Positions 21,088-30,606 are shown, counted from the first letter of the stretch. The stretch: 64,000 nt of DNA from Flavobacterium limi (GCF_010645075.1 NZ_JAADZV010000006.1:1-64000); one strand, 5' to 3'. Notes: generated from the sequence alone by a model not told the origin. Numbers and translations: made by a program.

Positions 21088-21807
21088 ATGGAAAATATTA
21101 ATAAAAGAATACTTTTAGTAGAAGATGACCTTAATTTTGGTGCAGTTCTTAAAGATTATTTAATGCTAAATGACTTTGAAGTTACTTTAGCAAAAAATGG
21201 TATGGAAGGTTTCGAAAAATTCAAAAAGGATGTTTATGATTTATGCATTCTTGATGTAATGATGCCTTATAAGGATGGATATACTTTAGCAAAAGAAATT
21301 AGGGAAAAAAACAGCGAAGTGCCGATTATTTTTTTAACTGCAAAATCAATGAAGGAGGATGTTTTAAAAGGATATAAAGCAGGGGCTGATGATTATCTTA
21401 ACAAGCCTTTTGATTCGGAAGTTTTATTGATGAAAATTAAAGCTATTATTCAGAGAAAATCATCTGATACGAAAGCAGAACAAGTTCAGTTTGAGTTCAA
21501 TATTGGCAAGTTTCATTTGAACTCTAAGTTAAGATTTTTAACATTTCAGGATGAAGAACCAATAAAACTATCTCCGAAAGAGAATGAATTACTAAAAATG
21601 CTGATTCTGCATGAAAATGATTTAATGCCAAGGGAATTAGCTTTGACTAAAATTTGGAGAGATGACAATTATTTTACTTCAAGGAGCATGGACGTTTATA
21701 TCGCCAAGCTTAGAAAATATCTAAAATCAGATGAGGATGTTGAAATTTTGAACATTCATGGTGAAGGTTTTAGGCTGGTAGTTAAAAGCAAAGCAGTATC
21801 TGAATAA
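21088..21807 (+). CDS. OmpR/PhoB-type response regulator (RprY-like)
   Basis: This 239-residue regulator has a receiver domain with acidic pocket ED-D (residues 12-14), phospho-acceptor D56 in LCILDVMMP, the conserved T in FLTAKS and K in NKPFD. The winged-helix DNA-binding domain covers about 140-235 (LSPKENELLKMLILHEN, TSRSMDVYIAKLRKYL, IHGEGFRLV). It is cotranscribed with the kinase and followed by a strong terminator. Targets cannot be read from the sequence. Confidence 0.95.
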   Translation: MENINKRILLVEDDLNFGAVLKDYLMLNDFEVTLAKNGMEGFEKFKKDVYDLCILDVMMPYKDGYTLAKEIREKNSEVPIIFLTAKSMKEDVLKGYKAGADDYLNKPFDSEVLLMKIKAIIQRKSSDTKAEQVQFEFNIGKFHLNSKLRFLTFQDEEPIKLSPKENELLKMLILHENDLMPRELALTKIWRDDNYFTSRSMDVYIAKLRKYLKSDEDVEILNIHGEGFRLVVKSKAVSE

Positions 21808-21823
21808 AAAAAATAGAATGATA

Positions 21824-21858
21824 AAAAAAAAGCTCTGGAGTTAATCAGAGCTTTTTTT
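21824..21858 (+). terminator. Terminator after the RprX/RprY-like pair
   Basis: The stem AAAAAGCTCTG / CAGAGCTTTTT has an 8-nt loop and ends in T7. It lies 17 bp after the regulator stop, and its A-rich left arm could also serve the opposite strand. Confidence 0.88.
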
Positions 21859-21882
21859 ATGGGTAAAACTAAGTTAAGGGTT

Positions 21883-22299
21883 TTAAATTAAATTAATTCC
21901 TAATGTAATTTCAGTCTTTAATAATTTTGAAATAGGGCAGATTTCTTTCGCTTTGGTTGCAATTTCTGCAAATTTTTCAGCTGTTATAGATGGTACTTTT
22001 CCTTTTAGTTCCAAGTGAATTAAAGTTATAGAACCATCTTCGAAGGTAACTGTTGCTTCAGTAGATAAATCGTCTGCAACGAATCCTTCTTCGTTTAATA
22101 AAAAGCTTAATTGCATTGTAAAGCAGCCAGAATGAGCTGCAGCAATAAGTTCTTCAGGATTGGTTCCTACTCCTTCTGCAAACCTTGTTTTAAAAGATAA
22201 TTGAGTATTATTTAAGGTTGTGCTTTGTGTGGTTATGGCTCCGGTTCCTTCCATGCCTGTCCCTTTCCAGTTTGCGTTTGCTTTTCTTGTAAATTTCAT
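21883..22299 (-). CDS. OsmC family peroxiredoxin-like protein
   Basis: This 138-residue protein has the OsmC fold and opens MKFTRKANANWKGTG. The two redox cysteines are in HSGCFTMQLSFLL (central helix) and ICPISKLL (near the C-terminus), as in OsmC thiol peroxidases, which reduce organic hydroperoxides. It is monocistronic, convergent with the two-component operon and 188 bp downstream of nothing cotranscribed. Whether it is OsmC proper or a YhfA/Ohr relative is not settled, though the length and Glu in GTNPEELIAAAHSGC favour OsmC. Confidence 0.88.
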   Translation of the reverse strand: MKFTRKANANWKGTGMEGTGAITTQSTTLNNTQLSFKTRFAEGVGTNPEELIAAAHSGCFTMQLSFLLNEEGFVADDLSTEATVTFEDGSITLIHLELKGKVPSITAEKFAEIATKAKEICPISKLLKTEITLGINLI

Positions 22300-22430
22300 T
22301 TTCGAAGTTATTAGAATTAATAAATTATAAGTGCATAAAATGCTGATTGTTGTTATAAGTGACTAATTCAAATATAATCAATATTTTACAGTTTTGTTTT
22401 ATTAATATGTTACTGAAAAGTAAATATCAT

Positions 22431-22470
22431 TAAAAAGGGTGTAATGAATCTCATTACACCCTTTTTAAAT
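22431..22470 (-). terminator. Terminator after the DUF349 gene
   Basis: A perfect 17-bp inverted repeat, TAAAAAGGGTGTAATGA with its complement (22431-22447 and 22451-22467), encloses a 3-nt loop. It lies just past the stop of the - strand DUF349 gene and reads into T on that strand. Confidence 0.92.
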
Positions 22471-22487
22471 TTAGAATTCTTAATGTT

Positions 22488-24464
22488 TTATTCCTGATTT
22501 AAATTACGCAATTGTTTTAGTTTGTCTTTCCATACTTCCAGACTTTCCTTATGAATAGCAATGTTTTTACGGACTTCAAGAACTATAGAATTTTCTTTCT
22601 TTGCATTTTTCGTATTTGTAAAAAATTGAATGTTGTTCTCTAACTGGAATATTTCATTTTGAACTTCTTCAATTTTGCGCATAATGAAAATCTTTTCATT
22701 ATCTAACTTGCGTGTATCATTACTTTCTGATAAAGAATCAATTCTGTTGGAAAAACGCATCATTTCTGTATCTTTTTTACTAAGACTTAATTTTTCAAAA
22801 AGAGCATCCAGAATTTTATTGAATTTGCCTTCGATATGACGTCTTGAAAAAGGAACTTTTCCAAATCCTTTCCATGTTTCAATATGTAATTTAATGGCAT
22901 CTAAATCTGTTTTATGATCACCTGTAAGTTCAAATGCCCTTAAAGTGTCTAAATATGCTTTCTTATTGTCAAATGCAGCAACTTCTTCTCCATTTTCTTC
23001 AGATTTGTGTTCTTTTAATTTGTCGAAATAATGGTTGCAGGCATCTTTAAATTCTTTCCAGATTTTGTCAGAGTATTTTTTAGGAACATGACCAATTTGT
23101 TTCCACTCTTCCTGAATTTGTTTCATGATTGGAGTAGTCGCATTAAAATCTGTACTTTCTTGTAATTCTTTGGCCTTTGTAACTAGGGCCATTTTTTTGT
23201 TTAAATTGTCGTTTTGGTCTTTTTTGATGTCTTTATAAAACGAGTTTTTAAAAGAATTAAAGTTTCTTACGGCAGTTTTAAATGCAGCCCAAGTCTGTTC
23301 ATTCACCTCGCTTGGTACTTTTCCGGCAGCAAAAAACTCATTTCTAAGTGCTTCAACTTTTTGTATTTGTACCAGCCATTGCGAATGAGAACCTACTTTT
23401 TCAGTAGCCAAAACTTCGATTGTAGCAATAATTTCTTTTTTAATCTCAAGATTTTTCTGCTCGTTTTCTCTTTGGCTTTCAAACAAAAGTTCTCTTTTGT
23501 CATGGATTTTTTTAGTTAGCTCGCTAAATTTATTCCAAATCGTATCACGATGTTCTTTCGATACAGGGCCAATATCTTCTTTCCAGATTCTGTGTAAATC
23601 CTGTAATTCACGAAATGCTTTATTAATGTCAGGTTCGTTTGCTAACTCTTCAACACGAGTAATTATTTTTTGTTTTTGTTCCAGATTGTATTTGAAATCT
23701 AAGTCTCTTGCTTCACGGTCTAAATGAAGATAATCATAGAAATTTTCAACATGAAAGTGATAATTATTCCATACGTGATTGTATTTGTCTTTTGGAATTG
23801 CTCCGGCATTTTTCCATCTCTCTCTTAATTCATTGAAATGTTTAAGAGTGTCTTTGATGTTTTCCTGTGGATTTATAAGTTCTTTTAGTTCCTCTACTAT
23901 AGCAAGTCGGGTTTCTAAATTTGATTTTAAATTGCTCTGTAAATTTTTAAAGTGAGCATTTCTTTTTTCCCGAAATATATTGTAATATTCGTCGAACTTT
24001 GATTTCAAAGGAGAATGGTATTGAAAATCTTCATTTGGATCCTCATTTGAAGCATTAAATTCTTCTTTTTTCTCTTCAATAAAATGATTGAATTGAAGTA
24101 AAAATGATTTTTTAATTTCTTCAATATGTTCTTTTACAGACATCACTTTATCTGTATTTACAAGTTTTTTTAATTCATCAACAAGTTTATCTAACGAAAA
24201 TGTGTCATAATCCTGCATAGGAATATCATGGCGTTCTTTTAATGTTTCGTCTTCGCTTTCTTCAGCATTAGAATTTGTTATAGCGTCTAATACTTCCTGA
24301 TGATTTGTTTCTTCAACTTCAATACTTTCAATCGCTGAAATTTCATTTTCTTTTGTTGTTTCAGAAATTGATGTTTCTGTTACATCATTTAGTGAAGAAT
24401 CATTCAGGCTGATTTCTGGTTTTCCATCTGCTTCCTGCAGGTTATCATTCTTTTCTTCTAACAT
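22488..24464 (-). CDS. DUF349 repeat protein
   Basis: This 658-residue acidic, highly charged protein is predicted nearly all helical. After an acidic, low-complexity N-terminus (to about 70) it carries several DUF349 repeats, recognised by the spaced pattern L-x-x-x-W-K-x-x-G-x-V/I-P with a later W-x-x-F. Examples are ERWKNAGAIPKDKYNHVWNNY, HRIWKEDIGPVSKEHRDTIW, EWKQIGHVPKKYSDKIWKEF and TWKGFGKVPFSRRHIEGKF. No signal peptide is present, so it is probably cytoplasmic. The function of DUF349 proteins is not established. It is monocistronic, with its own promoter and terminator. Confidence 0.9.
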   Translation of the reverse strand: MLEEKNDNLQEADGKPEISLNDSSLNDVTETSISETTKENEISAIESIEVEETNHQEVLDAITNSNAEESEDETLKERHDIPMQDYDTFSLDKLVDELKKLVNTDKVMSVKEHIEEIKKSFLLQFNHFIEEKKEEFNASNEDPNEDFQYHSPLKSKFDEYYNIFREKRNAHFKNLQSNLKSNLETRLAIVEELKELINPQENIKDTLKHFNELRERWKNAGAIPKDKYNHVWNNYHFHVENFYDYLHLDREARDLDFKYNLEQKQKIITRVEELANEPDINKAFRELQDLHRIWKEDIGPVSKEHRDTIWNKFSELTKKIHDKRELLFESQRENEQKNLEIKKEIIATIEVLATEKVGSHSQWLVQIQKVEALRNEFFAAGKVPSEVNEQTWAAFKTAVRNFNSFKNSFYKDIKKDQNDNLNKKMALVTKAKELQESTDFNATTPIMKQIQEEWKQIGHVPKKYSDKIWKEFKDACNHYFDKLKEHKSEENGEEVAAFDNKKAYLDTLRAFELTGDHKTDLDAIKLHIETWKGFGKVPFSRRHIEGKFNKILDALFEKLSLSKKDTEMMRFSNRIDSLSESNDTRKLDNEKIFIMRKIEEVQNEIFQLENNIQFFTNTKNAKKENSIVLEVRKNIAIHKESLEVWKDKLKQLRNLNQE

Positions 24465-24498
24465 TTTTAAATGTATAAGGTTATATTTTAAACATTGC

Positions 24499-24528
24499 GA
24501 AAGATAGTAAAGGTGTTTCTAACTACAA
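24499..24528 (-). promoter_or_regulatory. Promoter of the DUF349 gene
   Basis: On the - strand TTG (24526-24528) is followed after 19 bp by TATCTTTC (24499-24506), one mismatch from TAnnTTTG. This leaves a leader of roughly 30 bases to the ATG. Confidence 0.5.
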
Positions 24529-24657
24529 AATAAATCATTTGTTTATGTGTTTTTTGATTTAAAAATCCTACTTATTTGTGTGTGAGAAGTAATTTATGAC
24601 GGAGAAATTTAATTTTTTAAATACATTCTTAGCATTAAGTTTTAAGAATTAAATAAA

Positions 24658-24685
24658 AAACAAAAGGCTACATTTATGTAGCCTT
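24658..24685 (-). terminator. Terminator after aroE
   Basis: On the - strand the stem AAGGCTACAT / ATGTAGCCTT (10 bp) is followed by a T-rich tract (24665 downward). It lies 26 bp past the aroE stop. Confidence 0.85.
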
Positions 24686-24710
24686 AAATTATTAATTGTT
24701 TTTATTTGGA

Positions 24711-25460
24711 TTATTTGTTCCAGATTTTCCACGCTTTTTCTGCCTGCAAAATAAGCATATCAAGACCATTTTTTATTACAGCCCCTCTTTCTTTGGCATT
24801 CTTTAAGAATTGTGTCTCGGCAGGATTATAAATCAAATCATAAGCGATATGTTTATCCGTAAAAAACTCATAAGGAAGATCTGGACAAGCTTCAATATTT
24901 GGGCTTGTTCCAACGGGAGTACAATTGATTATGATTTGAAAATTGTCAAAAGTTGTCGCATTAATTAAATTGTAATCAATGATGTTCTCTTTCGCTTCTC
25001 TTGAAACAAAAGTATAAGGAATGTCAAGTTCATCAAGTGCAAAGGCTACCCCTTTTGATGCACCTCCAGTCCCCAGAATAAGTGCCTTTTTGTGATGTGA
25101 TTCAAGTAATGGTTTTAATGATTTTTTGAAACCATAATAATCTGTATTGTATCCTTTTAATTTTCCATTTTTGGTAAATTTTATAGTATTTACAGCTCCA
25201 ATTAAAGCTGCTTTTTTTGAAAGTTTATCCAGATAAGGAATAACCTGTTCTTTGTACGGGATCGTAACGTTTAAACCTTTTAAATCGGGATTGTTTTTAA
25301 GTAATCCTGCAAAATGATTGATTTCAGAAATGTCAAAATTTTCGTAGCTGTTGCCTTTAAATATTTCATCGCTGAATTTTTCTGTAAAATATCCTTTTGA
25401 AAAGGAGTAACTAATATTACGGCCTAATAAACCAAAACGTCTTTTTAAAATATCAATCAT
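24711..25460 (-). CDS. aroE: Shikimate dehydrogenase
   Basis: This 249-residue enzyme reduces 3-dehydroshikimate with NADPH in aromatic amino acid synthesis. Visible residues are the S-x-S-x-x-F-type substrate region (NISYSFSKGYF), catalytic K70 in NVTIPYK, N91 in GAVNTI and D107 in GYNTDYYGF. The nucleotide loop is GTGGASKGVA (130-139) and the C-terminal helix is GLDMLILQAEKAWKIW. It is slightly short, as is usual in Bacteroidota. Its ATG overlaps the upstream TPR gene's stop by one base (TAATG), so the two are translationally coupled. Confidence 0.96.
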   Translation of the reverse strand: MIDILKRRFGLLGRNISYSFSKGYFTEKFSDEIFKGNSYENFDISEINHFAGLLKNNPDLKGLNVTIPYKEQVIPYLDKLSKKAALIGAVNTIKFTKNGKLKGYNTDYYGFKKSLKPLLESHHKKALILGTGGASKGVAFALDELDIPYTFVSREAKENIIDYNLINATTFDNFQIIINCTPVGTSPNIEACPDLPYEFFTDKHIAYDLIYNPAETQFLKNAKERGAVIKNGLDMLILQAEKAWKIWNK

Positions 25461-26857
25461 TATTCTTTTCTATGTTTTTCAATATAATTTTTTACCATTT
25501 TTTTTGACCAGACAACAGGGAACAAATCTTCGATTAAAATGTAATTGTCAAAGTTCAAACGCAAACCATTGCTTAAATGAAATTTAGCTTTTGTATTGTC
25601 CTGAATCATAAAATACAATCCGGCCAAACGGTATTCTATTTCGTTTTCTTCCGGAAAATATTCAGAGGCTTGCAGTAATGTTTGTATGGCGCTCTCAAAT
25701 TCACCTAAAAACTGAAGAATATCTACCCAGAATAACCAGGTATCCAATGCATAATCTCCAAATTCTACTGCTTTTCTATAACCAAACTCAGCTTCTTCAA
25801 AAAAGTTCATTTGTTTGTTTATAGTGGCATAACGTTTCCAGTACAAACGATTTTGATTGTCGATGGCTAATGCCTTGTTGACAAAAAATAATGCTTTTTG
25901 AAAGTTTTTCTGGCGAACGTAAAAATCAGTAATAGCAATCCATCCTTTGTCGAGAAGAGGGTCTTCATGAACAGTTTGGTTGTAATATTTCAATGCCAGA
26001 ATATTATTTCCCAGCTTTTCGTAGCATTTACCAATTCGCAATAAGGCATAAGAGGTTGCATCATCTAATTCGATGGTTCGGTTATAACTTTCTATTGCCT
26101 GAGCGTATTTTTTAAGTCGTTCGTAAGCTTTTGCTTTCTCCATGAATGCCCCCAGAAATTCTTCGTCAATCAGGGTTGCGTAATCAAAAGCGCGAATTGC
26201 ATTCTCGTATTCTTTTATTCCATAGTGCAATCGACCAAGCTGATGCCAGGCAATTTCACTGTACGGATTTTTGTTGATGTATTCGTTAAGATAAACAATA
26301 GCTTCCTGGTTTTGGTCTAAAAATTCAAAGCAGTACACTACGTTATATAATGCAGACTGGTCTTCTAAGTCTTCTTCAAGACATTTGATGAAACTGTCTT
26401 TTGCCATTTCGAGATTATCCATAAAAAGATATTCCATTCCGATTAAGTTGTAAACATCAGCAAAGTCGTCTGTATATTGCAGGGCAATTTTAAGCAATTC
26501 TACTGCTTTTTCATGCTGATCTCTTTTGGAACAAATATTGGCTTTCTGGATGTAAATTTCCTCGTTGTTAGGTTCAATTGCATATAACTCGTTTAAAAGT
26601 TTTTCGGCGATGTCCAGTTTATCGTCGTAAACCAGCATTTCTACTTGTACTAATTTTAAGCCTGTAGATTTCGGGTGTTGGTCTAATGCAAGTTTTAAGG
26701 CCTTTTTTGCTAAATTAGCCTTACCTATGTCTAAATAATGAAGAATAATTTCTTCGAATTCTTCAGAATCAAAAAAGAGTACTTTGTTGGTTTTTAACAT
26801 CGACTCAAATTTAGATAGGGATAGGTTATAATCTTCTTCTTCGTTGCTTAATTGCAT
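25460..26857 (-). CDS. TPR repeat protein
   Basis: This is a 465-residue soluble protein made almost wholly of tetratricopeptide repeats (about ten), with no signal peptide. Examples are NEEIYIQKANICSKRDQHEKAVELL, DFADVYNLIGMEYLFMDNLEMA, SEIAWHQLGRLHYGIKEYENA and ATSYALLRIGKCYEKLGNNILA. It is cotranscribed with aroE through a one-base overlap, a conserved flavobacterial arrangement with no known functional link. The role is probably a scaffold for protein-protein contacts. Confidence 0.85.
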   Translation of the reverse strand: MQLSNEEEDYNLSLSKFESMLKTNKVLFFDSEEFEEIILHYLDIGKANLAKKALKLALDQHPKSTGLKLVQVEMLVYDDKLDIAEKLLNELYAIEPNNEEIYIQKANICSKRDQHEKAVELLKIALQYTDDFADVYNLIGMEYLFMDNLEMAKDSFIKCLEEDLEDQSALYNVVYCFEFLDQNQEAIVYLNEYINKNPYSEIAWHQLGRLHYGIKEYENAIRAFDYATLIDEEFLGAFMEKAKAYERLKKYAQAIESYNRTIELDDATSYALLRIGKCYEKLGNNILALKYYNQTVHEDPLLDKGWIAITDFYVRQKNFQKALFFVNKALAIDNQNRLYWKRYATINKQMNFFEEAEFGYRKAVEFGDYALDTWLFWVDILQFLGEFESAIQTLLQASEYFPEENEIEYRLAGLYFMIQDNTKAKFHLSNGLRLNFDNYILIEDLFPVVWSKKMVKNYIEKHRKE

Positions 26858-27051
26858 ACTTTGTATTTTTGAAATTAGCCTGTTATAAATTTAGGCAACC
26901 ATATTATTTTGTGAGGAAAGGAAATTTATTGTTTTGAACAATTTAATTAACAATATGGACAGAACTTGTGTTCTGTTTTTAGTTTTAATCTTTTGATTTA
27001 TAAAAGATTAATTTAATTATTATTCTGATTTTTGTTTTTAACGTGAAGCCA

Positions 27052-27134
27052 TAGCCCAGATAGAAGTGGAAATCCTTTTTTGAAGCATTTTTCAGCTTCA
27101 AAAAAGATTGCAACGTATAGCTGGAAATAGCTCC
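27052..27134. repeat. REP-like hairpin repeat, copy 1
   Basis: The bottom strand reads GGAGCTA ... TTGCAATC, a hairpin, then GGATTTCCACTTCTATC-TGGGCTA. The central hairpin (27071-27109) pairs AATC-TTTTTTGAAGC with GCTTCAAAAAAGATT around an 8-nt loop, with one bulged C. Both flanks and the position of the hairpin match the element at 43991-44066. The left end abuts the aminotransferase stop codon (27134-27136). Confidence 0.6.
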
Positions 27135-28333
27135 TAATTAAGCTTTTCGTTATTATTCAAAATTTCATCCATAACTTCGAGAATTATGGCACATCCTTCT
27201 TTTATTTCTTCTTCAGAAATGGTTAATGGCGGTGTTATTCTGATAGCACATCCTTCAAATAATAACCAGAATAAAATGAGTCCTTTTTCCTGGCAGTTTA
27301 AAATTACCTGATTGGTTATTTCTGCACTTTCAGTCATTGGGGCAAGCATTAATCCTTTTCCTCTAATTTCTTTTATCAAAGGGTGTACCAAAAGTGATCT
27401 GAAGAGTTTTTCCTTTTCTAAAGTTTCCTGCATCAGATTAGTCTCAGTTAATTCCTGCAAAGTCGCTAAACAGGCTGACGCAATGACAGGGTGGCCTCCA
27501 AAAGTTGTAATGTGTCCTAGTTTTGGATTCTCGGTTAAAAGATCCATTTTTTCTGCAGAGGCTGTAAAAGCGCCTACCGGCATTCCGCTTCCCATTCCTT
27601 TTCCCATGACTAAAATATCCGGAACGACATCGTAGTTCTGAAAGCCGAATAATTTTCCGGTGCGTCCGAAGCCGGGCTGAATTTCGTCTACAATCATCAT
27701 GGCACCTACTTCGTCACAGCGCTTACGTACTTTTTGCAGAAAGTTGTCTTTAGGTTCAATAAAACCGGCTCCTCCCTGAATCGTTTCAAGTAAAATTGCG
27801 GCGGTTCGTGTGGTTATTTTTTGTAAATCTTCTTCGTTATTAAAAGTGATAAAATCAACATCCGGAAGCAAGGGGCGAAACGCTTGTTTGCGCTCTTCGA
27901 ATCCCATAACACTCATCGATCCCATGGTGTTTCCGTGGTATGCATTGTGACATGATATCAGCTGACTGCGGCCTGTAGAACGTTTGGCTAATTTAAGAGC
28001 GCCTTCAATTGCTTCAGTGCCTGAATTTACTAAATAAGTTTTGTTTAATGATTCCGGCAGGAGTGAAGCCATTAATTTGCAGTACTGAACGGCCGGGCTT
28101 TGTGAATATTCCCCGTAAACCATTACATGTGAATACTTGTCCAATTGGTCTTTTATAGCCTGATTGACTCTTGGATGCTGATGACCAAGTGTACAGGCTG
28201 AAACTCCGGCAACAAAATCTAAATATTTTTTATCGCTGGTGTCGTAAATGTAAGAGCCAATAGCATGTGAAACTTCCATTCCGAGTGGATATGGAGAAGT
28301 TTGTGCCTGATATTTTATAAAATCGGGATTCAT
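27134..28333 (-). CDS. Class III PLP-dependent aminotransferase
   Basis: This 399-residue fold-type I aminotransferase has GTEAIEGALKLAKRSTG (105-121) for cofactor phosphate, VDEIQPGFGRTGKLFGF with D216 binding the PLP ring nitrogen, and the Schiff-base lysine K245 in LVMGKGMGSGMPVGAF. It resembles acetylornithine, ornithine or 4-aminobutyrate aminotransferases. No arginine or GABA pathway gene lies nearby, so the substrate is left open. It is 61 bp downstream of the OstA-like gene on the same strand. Its stop codon merges with a REP-like repeat that may protect or end the transcript. Confidence 0.85.
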   Translation of the reverse strand: MNPDFIKYQAQTSPYPLGMEVSHAIGSYIYDTSDKKYLDFVAGVSACTLGHQHPRVNQAIKDQLDKYSHVMVYGEYSQSPAVQYCKLMASLLPESLNKTYLVNSGTEAIEGALKLAKRSTGRSQLISCHNAYHGNTMGSMSVMGFEERKQAFRPLLPDVDFITFNNEEDLQKITTRTAAILLETIQGGAGFIEPKDNFLQKVRKRCDEVGAMMIVDEIQPGFGRTGKLFGFQNYDVVPDILVMGKGMGSGMPVGAFTASAEKMDLLTENPKLGHITTFGGHPVIASACLATLQELTETNLMQETLEKEKLFRSLLVHPLIKEIRGKGLMLAPMTESAEITNQVILNCQEKGLILFWLLFEGCAIRITPPLTISEEEIKEGCAIILEVMDEILNNNEKLN

Positions 28334-28394
28334 TTTTGAACTTCTAAGGAACTGAGATTTTAAATTTACTTAAATATCGCTACTTTCACTAAAA

Positions 28395-30065
28395 TTATTT
28401 TTTAGCTTTTGTTTTAGTCGTCGTAGTATTAGTTTTTGCTGCGGGTTTCTTTTTGTCGTAATTTAATGTTTCCTTCCTGACTTTCATCGGGACATTAGGC
28501 TTGGCATCTTCTGCTTTTCCTTCTTTAACTAATTTATCATTGAGTTCGTTTTCTTCCGGAGGAAAAATATCATCTTTTGTCCTTATTCTTTCATCTCCAC
28601 GCCAGATAAAACCTTTCAATTTACGGTCTTGCTCAGGTAATTCTTCTTCAGGATAACTATCACTTTGGACGTTTTTAAAAAGAGTAAGAGTGTTAACTGC
28701 ATTGTTCTCTAAAATCAGATTAATTTTGCTGCTGACACTTTTGTCTATCGAAACGAGCTCGTTTTCTTTATTTCGGGCGTAATAAATAACTTCGGTATTT
28801 TTTATTACATCAATTTCGTGTAGTTTTCCATCCCTGAATTTTCCAAATAGATTAAGACCCTTGACCTGATTGTAACCTGTGCCCAGCGTGTCCTTGGAAA
28901 TAATAAAGGTATTACCAAGAACTTTAAGTGAGTCTATTTTTCGGGTGTTATTATCGCCAATTAAGTGCATGATAGTACCTGTTATTTGACTTTCTGCATT
29001 CCATAAAATTGGATTTCCTATTAGTTTTGTCAATGCAATTTTACTATTGGAATGAAGTGAATCACATTTTCCGCTCATATCAATTTTGTAAAAGCGAACG
29101 TTATTAAATGCTCGGATGATTCTTTCGCCTTCTTTTCCGGTTACCAATAATTTTTTGCCATGGATATAAACTGAATCTTTTTCAACCAGGTTTATAGCAA
29201 CGGCCCTTTTGGTTACAAACATGGAATCTTTTAGTTTGTATAATTCGGCATAATGGCCTTTTACGATTCCTTTATTTATAGAATCTGTAATTTTTACATT
29301 TCGTGTTGCCGAAGCAAATTCGGTATTTCGATTGTAGAATAGGCTGTCTCCTTCTATACGCCGGTCATCGTACTTTATGTACGATTTTCGGAGAAAGTGT
29401 GCCATATTTTTCTTAGTGTCATAAAAACCATTTTCGGTGTAGATATAATTTGTTTTGCTTGTAATGGTAGATGGGCCAAATAAGTAAGAGTGCCCGGAGT
29501 TGCTGTAATAATCTAAGTGATTAGATTTCATAACATATTTCGGGTTTGTAAGTACTACTTCTGTTAAAAACTGAAATTTTTTCTGCGCTACGTAGTACCT
29601 TCCTGATTTACTAACTAAGGTATTGTCTTTGTTAACAATTGTGCCTTTAGTGTTGTAAAAAACCTCCTGTACATTTCGATCAAAATTAATAGTATCAGTT
29701 TGTAAAGTTGCATCAGGTGAGGTCATAATAGCATTTCCTGTTGCGAAAGCTTTTTTTACATTACCGCTGTATTCAGCATATTTACTATTTAAGAATAATG
29801 TATCTCCCTGAACAAGCTGTACGTTTCCAAAAGCTTTAATATAATTCTCTTTTTGAAAGAAATAGGCTTTATTACAAGTAAGGACTACACCATCATGATT
29901 TATTTTTACATTTCCGGTAAGCAAAAGCGCACCTGGGATTTCTACTTCGTTGACATCTGAAAAGTCTGAGTTTTCAACTATTATTTTTTTAGGAGCTTGT
30001 GCTAATACACCTTGAAAACTTCCTATAAGCAAACAAAAAGATATGAAAAAGAGTAATTTCTTCAA
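28395..30065 (-). CDS. OstA-like (LptA/LptD N-domain) exported protein
   Basis: This 556-residue protein has a signal peptide (ending GVLAQA). OstA/LptA-type beta-jellyroll repeats follow: GNVKINHDGVVLTCNKAYFFQKENYIKAFG begins the first at about residue 50, with later copies such as GKLLVTGKEGERIIRAFNNVRFYKID. This fold carries lipopolysaccharide across the periplasm. Length exceeds LptA (about 180) and the LptD barrel is absent, so it is neither canonical LptA nor LptD. The C-terminal tail is rich in K, P, A and T. It likely takes part in envelope lipid transport, an inference from the fold. Confidence 0.82.
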   Translation of the reverse strand: MKKLLFFISFCLLIGSFQGVLAQAPKKIIVENSDFSDVNEVEIPGALLLTGNVKINHDGVVLTCNKAYFFQKENYIKAFGNVQLVQGDTLFLNSKYAEYSGNVKKAFATGNAIMTSPDATLQTDTINFDRNVQEVFYNTKGTIVNKDNTLVSKSGRYYVAQKKFQFLTEVVLTNPKYVMKSNHLDYYSNSGHSYLFGPSTITSKTNYIYTENGFYDTKKNMAHFLRKSYIKYDDRRIEGDSLFYNRNTEFASATRNVKITDSINKGIVKGHYAELYKLKDSMFVTKRAVAINLVEKDSVYIHGKKLLVTGKEGERIIRAFNNVRFYKIDMSGKCDSLHSNSKIALTKLIGNPILWNAESQITGTIMHLIGDNNTRKIDSLKVLGNTFIISKDTLGTGYNQVKGLNLFGKFRDGKLHEIDVIKNTEVIYYARNKENELVSIDKSVSSKINLILENNAVNTLTLFKNVQSDSYPEEELPEQDRKLKGFIWRGDERIRTKDDIFPPEENELNDKLVKEGKAEDAKPNVPMKVRKETLNYDKKKPAAKTNTTTTKTKAKK

Positions 30066-30160
30066 TTGATTTAATTTTTGTCAAATTTATGAAAAAGCTA
30101 TAAACGATAATAGATATTATGATTTATTTATAATGGTAAATAAATGCAATTAGTGTAGAT

Positions 30161-30188
30161 AAAAAAGGCAGAGACGTAAAGCTCTGCC
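30161..30188 (-). terminator. Terminator after ytxJ
   Basis: The - strand stem GGCAGAG / CTCTGCC (30182-30188 with 30167-30173), with an 8-nt loop, is followed by T6. It separates ytxJ from the OstA-like gene. Confidence 0.8.
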
Positions 30189-30216
30189 CTCTGAATTGTA
30201 ATTTATATCAAGAAAA

Positions 30217-30606
30217 CTAAATCTTATTTTTTAATACTGCAGCATCAATATCGCTGTGTGAAACATCATAAACAGCTTTGCCATTCTTGATTAAAATTAA
30301 TTGTGGGGATTCATGATATACATTAAATCTTCTCGCAATTTCATTTGAAATGCCACGATATGTAATTAAATCAAGAAAATAGGCGTCAACAATATCATTC
30401 AAATCGTATTCCCGTTCAAATTGCTTCAAAGCCATTCGGCTGATGCTGCATCTTGTGCTGTGTTTAAATATTACGACCGGTTTTTCATTTGATATGGCTT
30501 CGACTTCCAATAACTGTAATTCGTTAGTTAATTCGGTCCAGTTTACATTGTTTTTACGAGAATCTGTGTTCTCTGAATTTCCGAAGATTGAATTGAAAAA
30601 ACTCAT
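30217..30606 (-). CDS. ytxJ: Bacillithiol-system redox protein YtxJ
   Basis: This 129-residue thioredoxin-like protein has a single active cysteine, C53, in the family motif VVIFKHSTRCSISRMAL, instead of the C-x-x-C of thioredoxin. The cis-Pro region is ESPQLILIKNG. YtxJ proteins are monothiol bacilliredoxin-type proteins that remove bacillithiol from mixed disulfides, so the organism probably uses bacillithiol. It is monocistronic and divergent from clpB. Confidence 0.9.
   Translation of the reverse strand: MSFFNSIFGNSENTDSRKNNVNWTELTNELQLLEVEAISNEKPVVIFKHSTRCSISRMALKQFEREYDLNDIVDAYFLDLITYRGISNEIARRFNVYHESPQLILIKNGKAVYDVSHSDIDAAVLKNKI

Noticed and set aside
28395..30065. Calling the OstA-like protein LptD
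   Set aside because: It has the jellyroll repeats but lacks the large C-terminal barrel of LptD and is too long for LptA.
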